Source: Marinomonas colpomeniae (GTDB lineage Bacteria > Pseudomonadota > Gammaproteobacteria > Pseudomonadales > Marinomonadaceae). From it: a stretch of 64,000 nt of DNA. Where the stretch lies: the NCBI RefSeq assembly GCF_014803385.1, contig NZ_JACYFC010000001.1, positions 1,052,275 through 1,116,274 of the forward strand, given 5' to 3'. Under the pieces are notes generated by a model. It had not been told where the DNA came from. It was given only the letters and a program-made list of their open reading frames with translations, and made no database searches. Made by a program: the position numbers and the translations under genes. Of this stretch, positions 50,387 through 59,083 are shown one piece after another (the stretch's first letter is position 1; every line of letters starts with the position of its first letter).

Positions 50387-50772
50387 TGTTAATTAAAGTG
50401 GCTGCTGGAATTATTCTTCGTGACGATAAGGTTTTTATTTCTCTTAGGAAGTCTAATCAACATCAAGGTGGTTTGTGGGAGTTTCCTGGAGGGAAATGTG
50501 AGCCTTCCGAGTCTGCCTCGAGTGCATTGTTGAGAGAGCTAAAAGAAGAGTGTGATATTTTTGTTACAGATTATGTTCTTTTTAAAAAAATATCTCATGA
50601 CTATGGTGATAAGCAAGTTGAACTTTCTTTCTATAAAGTGACCGAGTTTCAAGGCGATCCTATAGGGAAGGAGGGGCAGGAAGTGCGTTGGGTAACTATT
50701 TCTGATTTGTTGTCTTATGAGTTTCCCGAAGCAAATAAAATGATCGTAACTGAATTAATGAATACACAATAA
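50386..50772 (+). CDS. mutT: MutT-like Nudix hydrolase (8-oxo-dGTP diphosphatase)
   Basis: MutT hydrolyses 8-oxo-dGTP so it is not incorporated into DNA. The 128-residue protein starts MLIKVAAGIILRDDKVFISLR and carries QHQGGLWEFPGGKCEPSE and the Nudix box GKCEPSESASSALLRELKEE. After the catalytic EE the box reads CDI, so Asp stands where Gly is usual; metal-binding Glu residues are intact. The position after secA-argJ agrees with mutT elsewhere. One-base overlap with argJ. Confidence 0.88.
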   Translation: MLIKVAAGIILRDDKVFISLRKSNQHQGGLWEFPGGKCEPSESASSALLRELKEECDIFVTDYVLFKKISHDYGDKQVELSFYKVTEFQGDPIGKEGQEVRWVTISDLLSYEFPEANKMIVTELMNTQ

Positions 50773-50793
50773 TCGCGCAGTGCGAGTTTTAAA

Positions 50794-50825
50794 AAAGAGC
50801 TTCTTTATGAAGCTCTTTTTTTATT
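50794..50825. terminator. Bidirectional terminator between mutT and the double-receiver gene
   Basis: AAAGAGCTT and AAGCTCTTT pair around a short loop, with A residues to the left and a long T run to the right. The hairpin can end rightward transcripts from argJ-mutT and leftward ones from the response-regulator gene. Confidence 0.8.
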
Positions 50826-50826
50826 T

Positions 50827-51624
50827 TTAATTTAATATCTGAGCTAATAACTTACGAACAACGCTTGGTTCAAATGGCTTTCCGCAGATGGCATCAACGC
50901 CTTCTTGGGCAATATTAGATAGCTGGCTATCTTCCGAATTTGAGCTAACCATCAAAATAGGTATGTGTGCTAGCTCGGGATCTTGTCTTACCGTATCGGT
51001 TAGTTCTCTACCGTCCATTTCTGGCATATTATAATCAGTAACAATTAAGTCAAACTCTGATTGAGCGAGAAGTTCAATTGCTTCTCTACCATTTTCTGCA
51101 AATTGTATGTCTTCTATGCCCATGGTGTTTAGAGTTTTACTGATGTGTTTTCGAGCCATTCGGCTATCATCTGTTACTAATACGCGAAGGGTTCTTGGGT
51201 CAAACATTTCTAGGTCAATTTCCTCCTCCACGATTAAGTCTAGAGTGGCATGAATGGCACGCTGTAGGTCTTTTGGGTTAAAGGGCTTCGGTAAAATAGC
51301 TAATACACCAGATTGTCTTAAATGTTCTAGATTTTCTCGGTTTCTTTCGCTGGAAATTAGCATGAAGCACTGGCCCTCAGTGTCTTCATTTGCTCGAATT
51401 CGATCAATTAACTCGTTAGCGGAACCGTCAGGAAGATACATAGAAGAGATAACAAGATCGGGCGGAAAAGCGCTCAAAGAATCGATTGTCTCTTGAATGT
51501 CATTTGCATAATCTATTTGTTTTATGCCAGCATCCTGCAATGCTTTGGTTATAATTTTTCTTTGAGTGTCTGATGGCTCAACAAGGAGAAAAGAAAGGTC
51601 GCTAATTGCTGCGTAAGTACTCAT
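50827..51624 (-). CDS. Response regulator with two receiver domains, first one degenerate
   Basis: A 265-residue protein of two tandem CheY-like domains and no output domain. The second (about 145-265) is complete: DD at 152-153, phosphoacceptor Asp197 in IVTDYNMPEMDG, and Lys249 in CGKPF. The first (about 10-132) has VEPSD in the acidic pocket, Ser61 instead of the phosphoacceptor Asp (VISSMYLPDG) and Lys113 (LPKPF), so it probably cannot be phosphorylated. The start at 51624 has AGGTGG 8 nt upstream. No kinase is nearby; chemotaxis or motility signalling is only a guess. Confidence 0.85.
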   Translation of the reverse strand: MSTYAAISDLSFLLVEPSDTQRKIITKALQDAGIKQIDYANDIQETIDSLSAFPPDLVISSMYLPDGSANELIDRIRANEDTEGQCFMLISSERNRENLEHLRQSGVLAILPKPFNPKDLQRAIHATLDLIVEEEIDLEMFDPRTLRVLVTDDSRMARKHISKTLNTMGIEDIQFAENGREAIELLAQSEFDLIVTDYNMPEMDGRELTDTVRQDPELAHIPILMVSSNSEDSQLSNIAQEGVDAICGKPFEPSVVRKLLAQILN

Positions 51625-51747
51625 TTGTAAAACCACCTGTATGTCAATTCTGATGCGATTAATGCATCCATAATATATTTAGTTAATTCCATTATGATAA
51701 ATAGGTTACCATGTTTTATCTAGTGTATTTAAGTAACCGGAGTAGTT

Positions 51748-52026
51748 ATGCCAACTGCAAGTGCATGTCATATTTTAGTAAAAACAAAAACAGAAGCGGA
51801 ATCAATTAAAGTAAAGTTAGATAAGGGGGCGGATTTTTATAAACTAGCAAAACAGTTTTCAACCTGCCCTTCAGGAAAGAAAGGGGGAGATCTTGGTGAA
51901 TTTCATAAAGGTGATATGGTTCCGGCTTTTGATAAAGCTGTGTTTGGTGGTCCTTTATTGAAAATCCAAGGGCCTATCAAAACACAGTTTGGTTTCCACC
52001 TTATTAAGGTATTATATCGGTCTTAA
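51748..52026 (+). CDS. ppiC: Small parvulin-type peptidyl-prolyl isomerase
   Basis: A single-domain, 92-residue parvulin with no signal peptide, so cytoplasmic. It contains [13 protein letters not shown] at the N-terminus, [30 protein letters not shown] and [12 protein letters not shown], the conserved rotamase segments seen in E. coli PpiC (93 residues). It lies 24 nt before the start of the DUF442-type gene and probably shares its transcript. Confidence 0.92.
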   Translation: MPTASACHILVKTKTEAESIKVKLDKGADFYKLAKQFSTCPSGKKGGDLGEFHKGDMVPAFDKAVFGGPLLKIQGPIKTQFGFHLIKVLYRS

Positions 52027-52050
52027 ATGGTTTTGAAGAAGGAAGTGGCT

Positions 52051-52479
52051 ATGAGTAATCCAATTCAATTAGATGTATCTTATTTTGTAGCGCCTCAATT
52101 GGCTGAAGAAGATTTTGCTGTTTTGAAAGAGCAGGGTTTTGAGCGAGTTATTAATAATCGACCTGAATTAGAATCAGAAGATCAGCCTGCAGGAGAGAGT
52201 CTTCAAAGAGCGGCTGAGGTATTGGGGTTAGAATATATAAATAATCCTATTGATCTGTCTAAACTGTCACAAGAAAATGTTTCTCATCAGAGGGCGGCTT
52301 TGTTACCTGTGAAAAAGACATTGGCTTTTTGTCGAACAGGGACTCGCTCATCTGTCTTATGGGTCTTACTAAATAATGCTCAAGGTGGGAGTTATGAAGA
52401 TTTATCGGCGCATGTGTCTAGTAAAGGATTTGATCTTACGCGATGCCTTCCTGCCATGCTGCCTTTATTAAAAAAATAG
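52051..52479 (+). CDS. DUF442/TIGR01244-type protein with a rhodanese- or phosphatase-like active loop
   Basis: A 142-residue protein starting MSNPIQLDVSYFVAPQL, with FERVINNRPELESEDQP and the loop FCRTGTRSSVLW (Cys94 to Arg99). These features fit the DUF442 / TIGR01244 family, a dual-specificity-phosphatase-like fold often linked to sulfide or persulfide metabolism. The loop is CxxGxR, with one residue fewer than the CX5R of tyrosine phosphatases. The start at 52051 follows GGAAG; an ATG at 52027 is less well supported. Substrate unknown. Confidence 0.72.
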   Translation: MSNPIQLDVSYFVAPQLAEEDFAVLKEQGFERVINNRPELESEDQPAGESLQRAAEVLGLEYINNPIDLSKLSQENVSHQRAALLPVKKTLAFCRTGTRSSVLWVLLNNAQGGSYEDLSAHVSSKGFDLTRCLPAMLPLLKK

Positions 52480-52548
52480 ATTAATAGTGGATTTGTGGGT
52501 GCAGCTTAATTTTGAGTTGATTTTTTTGAGCTTTATTATTGGAAAATT

Positions 52549-53160
52549 ATGGTTAGTCGTCCGTCATTAGAAACAGCTACAGCATCTGATCCAGACCGAT
52601 TTGTAGAGCCCTTGGAGCTTGGTAAGCGTGTAAAGGCAATTCGTTTGGCCAAAGGTTGGACATTAGAGGAAGTGGGTAAAAGAACGGGTATTGCTCGCTC
52701 TACTCTATCTAAAATTGAGAATGATCAGGTTTCACCTAGTTTTACGATTGTCCAAAAGTTGATTAATGGATTGGAGATGGACTTGCCTCAGTTATTTGTT
52801 GAAGCAAGTGAGCATTCTATTGCTGGTAGAAGGGATGTGACTCGTAAAGGAAAAGGTGAACCTCATCCAACGGCAACTTATGAGCATGAGCTTTTGAATT
52901 ACTCTATTAGTCGTAAAAAAATGGTACCGTTTAAAACTAAAGTACGAGCACGGTCTTTTGCTGAATTTAAAGAGTGGGTTCGGCATGATGGCGAAGAGTT
53001 TCTCCTTGTCTTACAAGGTACAATTAATTTTTTCTCTGAGCTCTATGAGCCAATTGAATTAAAAGAAGGTGATAGTGTGTATTATGATGCATCTATGGGG
53101 CATGCAGTTGTTTCTTTATCTGTAAATGATGCTGATATTCTCTGGGTTGTTGCTCGTTAA
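52549..53160 (+). CDS. XRE-family transcriptional regulator with C-terminal cupin domain
   Basis: A 203-residue regulator: a helix-turn-helix (about 28-82) with GKRVKAIRLAKGWTLEEVG and IARSTLSKIENDQVSPS, then a cupin (about 125-203) with HDGEEFLLVLQGTINFFSE and LKEGDSVYYDASMGHAVV, which normally binds a small effector. Relatives control polyamine, amino-acid or sulfur-compound genes. Targets are unknown; the neighbouring DAHP synthase or the DUF442-type gene are candidates. 37 nt separate it from the DAHP synthase gene. Confidence 0.82.
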   Translation: MVSRPSLETATASDPDRFVEPLELGKRVKAIRLAKGWTLEEVGKRTGIARSTLSKIENDQVSPSFTIVQKLINGLEMDLPQLFVEASEHSIAGRRDVTRKGKGEPHPTATYEHELLNYSISRKKMVPFKTKVRARSFAEFKEWVRHDGEEFLLVLQGTINFFSELYEPIELKEGDSVYYDASMGHAVVSLSVNDADILWVVAR

Positions 53161-53197
53161 AATATTTAAATTAATATGTAAGAAGAAAAGGTTGTAG

Positions 53198-54550
53198 ATG
53201 GTTATGAAAGAGTGGGGATTGGCAAGTTGGAGAGAAAAAACGGCGTTACAGCAGCCGGTTTATCCCAATGCTGAGCATTTGGCTCGAGTGGAGAGTACAT
53301 TAGGAAAAATGCCTCCTCTTGTTTTTGCAGGTGAAGCACGTCAACTTAAGAAAGCATTGGCGCAAGTGGCAAATAGGCAGTCGTTTTTGTTGCAGGGTGG
53401 TGATTGTGCTGAAAGTTTTGCTGAATTTCACGCGAATAACATACGTGACACTTTTAAAGTTATGTTGCAAATGGCTGTTGTGCTTACTTATGCTGGAAAA
53501 TGTCCAGTAGTTAAGGTGGGTCGTATGGCTGGTCAGTTTGCTAAGCCCAGGTCTGCCGGAATGGAAACAATTGATGGTATCGAGCTACCAAGCTATCGAG
53601 GCGATATTATCAATGGTATCGAGTTTACTGAGCAAGCTAGAGTGCCTGACCCAGAGCGCCTAATACAGGTTTATAATCAAAGCGCATCGACTATGAATTT
53701 ACTTCGTGCATTTGCACAAGGCGGTTTTTCTGATTTACATCAAGTGCATCAGTGGAATTTGGAGTTTTTAAATAGTAGCCCGGCAGGAAGTCGCTTTCAG
53801 GATGTTGCGGATAAGACTGATGATGCACTTCAATTTATGAAGGCTTGTGGTGTAGGTGAGGGTCTTGGTCAGCTGAAAGAAACAGATTTCTATACTTCAC
53901 ATGAGGCATTGTTACTTCCATACGAGCAAGCTCTAACACGTCAGGATAGCTTGACTGGCGAATGGTATGATTGTTCTGCGCATATGCTTTGGATTGGTGA
54001 TCGTACTCGTCAGCTTGATGGTGCTCATGTTGAATTTTTGCGTGGGGTTAAAAATCCAATTGGTGTTAAAGCTGGGCCTTCGATGGATCCAGGGGATTTG
54101 ATTCGTTTGTGTGATGCGTTAAATCCAGAAAATGAGCCCGGTAGGCTTAATGTTATTGTTCGTATGGGGGCTGATAAAGTAGAGGATGGAATGCCTAAGT
54201 TGATTCGTGCTGTAGAGCGTGAGGGTAAAAGTGTAGTTTGGAGTAGTGATCCAATGCATGGTAACACTGTAAAAGCGTCAACGGGTTACAAAACCCGTCG
54301 TGTTGATGATGTATTGAAAGAGGTTCAGCAGTTCTTTCAGGTTCATAATGCAGAAGGAACTTACGCCGGCGGCGTGCATTTTGAAATGACGGGGCAAAAC
54401 GTAACGGAATGTGTAGGGGGTTCTTTTGAGGTAACTGAAGCGGATTTGGCTGATAGATATCATACGCATTGTGATCCGCGCCTGAATGCAGATCAATCTT
54501 TAGAGCTAGCTTTCATGATTTCTGAGACACTTAAAAAAGCAAGGTCTTAA
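53198..54550 (+). CDS. Class II (plant-type) 3-deoxy-7-phosphoheptulonate synthase
   Basis: The enzyme condenses phosphoenolpyruvate and erythrose 4-phosphate, the first step of aromatic amino-acid synthesis. The 450-residue protein is clearly class [56 protein letters not shown] and [24 protein letters not shown] lies 6 nt from the ATG at 53198; the ATG at 53204 would be 12 nt away. Class II enzymes are unrelated in sequence to AroF/G/H. No leader attenuator is seen. Confidence 0.95.
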   Translation: MVMKEWGLASWREKTALQQPVYPNAEHLARVESTLGKMPPLVFAGEARQLKKALAQVANRQSFLLQGGDCAESFAEFHANNIRDTFKVMLQMAVVLTYAGKCPVVKVGRMAGQFAKPRSAGMETIDGIELPSYRGDIINGIEFTEQARVPDPERLIQVYNQSASTMNLLRAFAQGGFSDLHQVHQWNLEFLNSSPAGSRFQDVADKTDDALQFMKACGVGEGLGQLKETDFYTSHEALLLPYEQALTRQDSLTGEWYDCSAHMLWIGDRTRQLDGAHVEFLRGVKNPIGVKAGPSMDPGDLIRLCDALNPENEPGRLNVIVRMGADKVEDGMPKLIRAVEREGKSVVWSSDPMHGNTVKASTGYKTRRVDDVLKEVQQFFQVHNAEGTYAGGVHFEMTGQNVTECVGGSFEVTEADLADRYHTHCDPRLNADQSLELAFMISETLKKARS

Positions 54551-54570
54551 TTGCTGCAATTTACAATAAA

Positions 54571-54606
54571 AAGGCCCAGTTGATTGTAGTCAACTGGGTC
54601 TTTTTT
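54571..54606. terminator. Bidirectional terminator after the DAHP synthase gene
   Basis: CCCAGTTGA and TCAACTGGG form a perfect 9-bp stem around a 6-nt loop, with AAAAAGG on the left and TCTTTTTT on the right. It can serve the DAHP synthase gene and the convergent GIY-YIG gene. Confidence 0.85.
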
Positions 54607-54620
54607 GTTTTTCTTTATTA

Positions 54621-55319
54621 TTAGCTTTTTCGACGACGAAATGCGGATGTTGCAGATTTAGATGTGACATCAATTTTTGCCATGATGAGCGCCATTTCTT
54701 CTGCTTGTGCTTGCTGTTGTGACTTTAATGCATCCTCGCGTTCTTTTTTTGACGCTTTTTCGGCTGCGTTTAGCATTTTTTGAGTGCTAGCTTTGCTTCT
54801 TGCTACGGTTGGCGCTTTTTTTTTAGCTACTGTTTTTTCTTTTGGTGTGTCTAGTCTTTCTTCTTCAATCAGCTCACCAAAGAAGGATTTTGCCGTTGGA
54901 GTGGGCTCAACTGTTTTTTTTGGGAGAGCTACTGTTTTTTTTACCGCTGCTTTACGTGTCTTTTTAGGTTGTTCAGCGGTTGATATGCCATTGGCATCAA
55001 ACAAGGCTTTTTTACCTGTATTCAAGCTGGCTGGTTTGTCAGCAGTTTGAGCAATTTTATAGCCACGTAAACTTTCGCCGTTATAAATGGAAATATAATC
55101 CGTTTCTAGCTCGTATAGTTCTTGTTTGTCGCTTGTTTCGAAAAGCTCTTCAACAATAAATGCGGCAACGCCATTTTCCCTAATGTCGTTATATAGTGGG
55201 AAATCTAAACCTTCATTGGTTGCTTCAATGTATTGTTCCAAGCGCTGGAAACCACTATTGAATGAAGTGCCTATGTAATGCTTTCCTGAGATGTTATTTG
55301 TGATTTTAAAAACGACCAA
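54621..55319 (-). CDS. GIY-YIG-like domain protein with long basic low-complexity tail
   Basis: The first 90 residues look like a GIY-YIG nuclease fold: VVFKITNNISGKHYIGTSF (YIG at 15-17, with VFK where GIY is usual), FQRLEQY (possible catalytic Arg26), LYNDIRENGVAAFIVEELF and ELETDYISIYN (Glu72). The remaining 140 residues are Lys/Ala/Thr-rich with repeated KKT, KKK and TVAKKKAPTVA segments, likely disordered and nucleic-acid-binding, ending in AFRRRKS. The coding strand holds runs of nine and eight A. The catalytic set seems incomplete, so nuclease activity is uncertain. I do not recognise a named family. Confidence 0.65.
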   Translation of the reverse strand: MVVFKITNNISGKHYIGTSFNSGFQRLEQYIEATNEGLDFPLYNDIRENGVAAFIVEELFETSDKQELYELETDYISIYNGESLRGYKIAQTADKPASLNTGKKALFDANGISTAEQPKKTRKAAVKKTVALPKKTVEPTPTAKSFFGELIEEERLDTPKEKTVAKKKAPTVARSKASTQKMLNAAEKASKKEREDALKSQQQAQAEEMALIMAKIDVTSKSATSAFRRRKS

Positions 55320-55356
55320 AACCGTGCCTCTTACGTAATATCTTTTAATAGCGCAT

Positions 55357-55389
55357 AAAACCCATCCACCAAAGGTAGATGGGTTTTAT
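55357..55389 (-). terminator. Terminator of the O-methyltransferase gene
   Basis: AAAACCCATC (55357-55366) pairs with GATGGGTTTT (55378-55387), with a small inner ACC/GGT pairing in the loop. Its T-rich arm ends leftward transcription from the gene at 55402-56028 and separates it from the GIY-YIG gene. Confidence 0.75.
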
Positions 55390-55401
55390 AAAAAAATAGG
55401 G

Positions 55402-56028
55402 TTAGTGTTTTACGACGATGTTAAGACCGTCACGAACATTTAGATGGACATTTTCAACACGCTCGTCTTGCGCAATTAAGCGATTGACTTGGTTGACTGC
55501 TATGTCACTGTTTTCTATCGGAGATAAAACTCGTCCTTGCCATAAAGAATTGTCAATGATGATAAGACCGCCAGACCTTACGAGTGGTACTACCGCTTCG
55601 TAATAATTTAGGTAGTTGCGTTTGTCAGCATCAATGAAAACAAAGTCGAATTCCCCTTCAAGGGTTTTGATCGTATCTAGTGCAGCACCAAAAATCGCAG
55701 TGATTTTTTTTCCATGTTCGCTACGGTCAAAGAAATCTTGAGCAAATTCAATTGCTCTTGGGTTCGTTTCACAACAGATAAGTTCGCCATCACTAGGCAT
55801 GCCTTCAGCAATAGATAATGCCGAATAACCGGTAAACATACCAATTTCAAGGGCGCGCTTAGGTTGTGCGATTCTAGCTAGAAGCTTCAAAGTACGACCT
55901 ATAGTTTTTCCTGATAACTTATTTGGGTAGCCCATATCTGAGTAGGTCTTTTCAACCAGCTCGATTAATAGGTCAGGTTCTGATTGAGTGGTCTCAATAC
56001 AGTAGTTGTCAAGATTGTTAAGATCCAT
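55402..56028 (-). CDS. Class I SAM-dependent O-methyltransferase (family 3)
   Basis: A 208-residue methyltransferase of the caffeoyl-CoA / catechol O-methyltransferase type. ALEIGMFTGYSALSIAEGMP is the S-adenosylmethionine-binding motif, followed by ICCETNPRAIEFAQDFF, FDFVFIDADKRNYLNYYE (metal-binding Asp) and GGLIIIDNSLWQGRV. Bacterial members methylate catechol-like or other small hydroxyl substrates with a divalent cation; the substrate is unknown. It stands alone, divergent from thrS. Confidence 0.88.
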   Translation of the reverse strand: MDLNNLDNYCIETTQSEPDLLIELVEKTYSDMGYPNKLSGKTIGRTLKLLARIAQPKRALEIGMFTGYSALSIAEGMPSDGELICCETNPRAIEFAQDFFDRSEHGKKITAIFGAALDTIKTLEGEFDFVFIDADKRNYLNYYEAVVPLVRSGGLIIIDNSLWQGRVLSPIENSDIAVNQVNRLIAQDERVENVHLNVRDGLNIVVKH

Positions 56029-56221
56029 AGGGCCTTTTAATAAATGAAGTGATTATGAAACGAATGGTAATTTTACTCTGAGTGCAGAGAATGTCTATGG
56101 CATAAAGTGAGAAAAAAGGCTTGATTTTCGTGGATGGCGGTCACACGTAGTAAAAAGACTTATTTAAATTTGATTCGCATGAATAATCGAAAAATGGTAG
56201 TTTATGCCATGAAATTTACAT

Positions 56222-56242
56222 GTGCTCTTTAGTATGGAGCAC
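56222..56242 (+). promoter_or_regulatory. Hairpin in the thrS leader with a tRNA-Thr anticodon-like loop
   Basis: GTGCTCT and GGAGCAC (one T-G pair) form a 7-bp stem around the 7-nt loop TTAGTAT, at -45 to -25 from the thrS ATG. In tRNA numbering the loop has U33, G35, U36 and A37, matching the tRNA-Thr anticodon loop at the positions ThrRS reads. In E. coli, ThrRS represses its own mRNA by binding such a hairpin just upstream of the ribosome-binding site. Function here is inferred. Confidence 0.5.
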
Positions 56243-56266
56243 CACTGACTCCGATAGGGGAATAAA

Positions 56267-58204
56267 ATGCCTGTAATTACTTTGCCTGATGGCAGCCAAC
56301 GTTCTTTTTCAAACCCTGTAACTGTTATACAAGTGGCCGAAGATATTGGCCCTGGTCTTGCTAAAGCAACAGTAGCAGGTCGTATTAATGGTCAGCTTGT
56401 TGATGCTTGTGAATTGATTTCTGATGATGCTGAATTAAGTATTGTGACAGGAAAAAATCCTGAAGGCGTTGAGATCATTCGCCACTCTTTTGCTCACCTT
56501 ATGGGTCATGCAGTAAAACAACTTTATCCTACTGCGCAAATGGCAATTGGTCCTGTTATTGATGATGGTTTTTACTACGATATCGCTTATGAACGTCCTT
56601 TCACGCCTGAAGACTTGGCAGCGATAGAAAAACGTATGGGCGAATTGGTAAAAACAGATTACGACGTTATTAAAAGGATGACGCCTATAGCTGAAGCTCG
56701 TCAACAATTTGAAGATCGAGGGGAGTCTTATAAAGTATCCCTGATCGATGGCATGGATAAATCAATTAAAGAGGTTGGCTTATACATCCATGAAGAATAT
56801 ACAGATATGTGTCGTGGCCCTCATGTCCCAAATACACGTGTGCTGCGTCATTTTAAGTTGACTAAGCTTGCTGGAGCTTATTGGCGTGGTGATTCCAATA
56901 ATGAGCAATTGCAGCGTATTTATGGCACGGCTTGGAATGACAAAAAAGAATTAAAAGGTTATCTGACTCGTATAGAAGAGGCGGAAAAACGCGATCATCG
57001 TAAGTTAGGTAAAAAATTAGACCTTTTTCATCTTCAAGAAGAAGCGCCTGGAATGGTTTTTTGGCATCCTAAAGGATGGCGTTTGTATCAAGTTGTTGAG
57101 CAATATATGCGTCAAAAACAACTTGATAACAATTACCAAGAAGTAAAAACACCACAAATCGTAGACCGAGTGCTTTGGGAAAAATCTGGGCACTGGGGTA
57201 AGTATCAAGAGAATATGTTTACTACGCATTCTGAAAATCGTGATTATGCGGTTAAACCGATGAATTGCCCGTGTCATATTCAAGTATATAACCAGGGTTT
57301 AAAAAGTTATCGCGACTTGCCATTCCGCATGGCTGAGTTTGGTTCTTGTCATCGAAACGAACCTTCTGGTGCCTTACATGGTATTATGCGCGTTCGTAAT
57401 TTTGTTCAAGATGATGGGCATATTTTTGTTACTGAAGGTCAAATTCAGCAAGAAGTTTCAGAATTTATTGATCTTCTTCATGAAGTTTATGAAGATTTTG
57501 GTTTCGATAAAATTATTTACCGCTTGTCTACTCGTCCAGAACAGCGTGTTGGTTCAGATGAGGTTTGGGATAAGGCTGAGAAATCGCTATCTGATGCTTT
57601 GAATTCAGCAGGGCTTGATTGGGAAGAGTTACCAGGTGAGGGGGCGTTTTATGGCCCTAAAATTGAGTTCTCTTTGAAAGATGCCATCGGTCGTGTTTGG
57701 CAATGTGGTACTATTCAGGTAGATTTCTCAATGCCAACTCGTTTAAGTGCTCAATATGTATCGGAAGATGGCTCTCGCCAAACTCCAGTTATGTTGCATA
57801 GAGCAATAGTAGGTTCTCTTGAGCGATTTATTGGTATTTTGATCGAAGAATCAGAAGGTTCTTTCCCTGTTTGGCTAGCACCTGAACAAGTTGTGATCAT
57901 GAATATTACCGATCGTCAGGCGGATTATTGCTCCGATTTGGAAAAAAGATTGAATTCAAATGGCTTTAGAGCAAAACTTGACTTGAGAAACGAGAAGATC
58001 GGGTTTAAAATTCGCGAGCATACTATTCAACGAATTCCATATATGGTCGTTGTTGGTGATAAAGAAGTTGAACAAGGACAAGTTGCCGTTCGAACTCGAA
58101 CAGGTGAAGATCTTGGAGTGATGAGCATTTCTGATTTTGAGAACTTACTTCAAAATCAAATTGCTTGCCGTAGCCGTAAACAAGAAGTGGAGATAGCGCT
58201 ATAA
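56267..58204 (+). CDS. thrS: Threonyl-tRNA synthetase
   Basis: ThrRS charges tRNA-Thr. The 645-residue protein has an N-terminal TGS domain ([19 protein letters not shown]), an editing domain with [16 protein letters not shown] and [13 protein letters not shown], the class II catalytic core ([21 protein letters not shown] with a zinc Cys; [10 protein letters not shown]) and a C-terminal anticodon-binding domain. AGGGG lies 7 nt before the ATG. It begins the thrS-infC-rpmI-rplT cluster and may be autoregulated through the upstream hairpin. Confidence 0.98.
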   Translation: MPVITLPDGSQRSFSNPVTVIQVAEDIGPGLAKATVAGRINGQLVDACELISDDAELSIVTGKNPEGVEIIRHSFAHLMGHAVKQLYPTAQMAIGPVIDDGFYYDIAYERPFTPEDLAAIEKRMGELVKTDYDVIKRMTPIAEARQQFEDRGESYKVSLIDGMDKSIKEVGLYIHEEYTDMCRGPHVPNTRVLRHFKLTKLAGAYWRGDSNNEQLQRIYGTAWNDKKELKGYLTRIEEAEKRDHRKLGKKLDLFHLQEEAPGMVFWHPKGWRLYQVVEQYMRQKQLDNNYQEVKTPQIVDRVLWEKSGHWGKYQENMFTTHSENRDYAVKPMNCPCHIQVYNQGLKSYRDLPFRMAEFGSCHRNEPSGALHGIMRVRNFVQDDGHIFVTEGQIQQEVSEFIDLLHEVYEDFGFDKIIYRLSTRPEQRVGSDEVWDKAEKSLSDALNSAGLDWEELPGEGAFYGPKIEFSLKDAIGRVWQCGTIQVDFSMPTRLSAQYVSEDGSRQTPVMLHRAIVGSLERFIGILIEESEGSFPVWLAPEQVVIMNITDRQADYCSDLEKRLNSNGFRAKLDLRNEKIGFKIREHTIQRIPYMVVVGDKEVEQGQVAVRTRTGEDLGVMSISDFENLLQNQIACRSRKQEVEIAL

Positions 58205-58212
58205 AAGGTAAT

Positions 58213-58746
58213 ATGAATCGTGGACGTGCAGCTGGTAAGCAGCGTCCTCAAATCAACGAGAACATTCGAGCAACTGAAGTACGTTTAATCGCTGCTGATG
58301 GTGAGCAAATTGGTGTTGTTTCGATTGAGGAAGCACTTAAAGCTGCTCAAGAAGCTAACCTTGACTTAGTGCAGATTACTGACTCGGATCCGATTGTTTG
58401 TAAAATAATGGACCACGGCAAGCATATTTTTGAAGCGAAGAAAGCCAAAGCCGCTCAAAAGAAAAATGCTAAGCAGATTCAGGTTAAAGAAATGAAATTC
58501 CGTCCAGGGACGGAGGAAGGGGATTATCAGGTAAAACTCCGCAACCTGATACGTTTCCTTGAAGGCGGGGATAAGGCCAAGGTGTCATTGCGATACCGCG
58601 GTCGTGAAATGGCCCATCAGGAGCTTGGTATGCAACTTATGAATCGAGTCGCTTTAGACTTAGAGGAATACGGTGCAGTAGAGCAAGCTGCGAAAATGGA
58701 AGGTCGTCAATTGACTATGGTGCTAGGCCCCAAAAAGAAGAAGTAA
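58213..58746 (+). CDS. infC: Translation initiation factor IF-3
   Basis: IF3 binds the 30S subunit, proofreads start codons and prevents premature 50S joining. The 177-residue protein has [23 protein letters not shown], a basic linker, and the C-terminal domain [22 protein letters not shown] and [18 protein letters not shown]. It starts with ATG (58213), with AAAGG 4-5 nt upstream. In E. coli and Pseudomonas the start is AUU, which permits autoregulation; no AUU is available here. 8 nt after thrS. Confidence 0.97.
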   Translation: MNRGRAAGKQRPQINENIRATEVRLIAADGEQIGVVSIEEALKAAQEANLDLVQITDSDPIVCKIMDHGKHIFEAKKAKAAQKKNAKQIQVKEMKFRPGTEEGDYQVKLRNLIRFLEGGDKAKVSLRYRGREMAHQELGMQLMNRVALDLEEYGAVEQAAKMEGRQLTMVLGPKKKK

Positions 58747-58842
58747 TTCGAAATAACTTGAGTGATTAATGGTTTAGACTGTTAATAGCTTAGGTGATTG
58801 AAGAATTGCACTAACATTAACGAATGCGAGAGTGGTTTTATC

Positions 58843-59037
58843 ATGTCCAAAATTAAGTCACACAGTGGCGCTGCAAAGCGCTTCAAACGTACCGCGAATG
58901 GTTTTAAGCATAAGCAGTCTCATACTAGTCATATTTTGACTAAAAAATCGACTAAGCGTAAGCGTCATCTTCGTGCAATGAAGAGTATCGCTCAAAGCGA
59001 CAAAGCGTTAATTGTACGCATGTTGCCATACATCTAA
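58843..59037 (+). CDS. rpmI: 50S ribosomal protein L35
   Basis: A 64-residue, very basic protein reading [20 protein letters not shown], then [12 protein letters not shown] and [12 protein letters not shown], the usual L35 sequence and length. The ATG at 58843 has GAGAG upstream; a longer in-frame start is not needed. In E. coli this intergenic region carries the L20-binding site that represses rpmI-rplT; the 96-nt gap after infC is large enough for such a site, but I could not fold it with confidence. Confidence 0.97.
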   Translation: MSKIKSHSGAAKRFKRTANGFKHKQSHTSHILTKKSTKRKRHLRAMKSIAQSDKALIVRMLPYI

Positions 59038-59083
59038 GTCTCAATTTTTTAGTTCATTAATTTATTAGTATAAGGTTTATATT

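Noticed and set aside
58747..58842. L20-binding pseudoknot before rpmI
   Set aside because: Known in E. coli, but I could not draw a convincing equivalent structure from this sequence.
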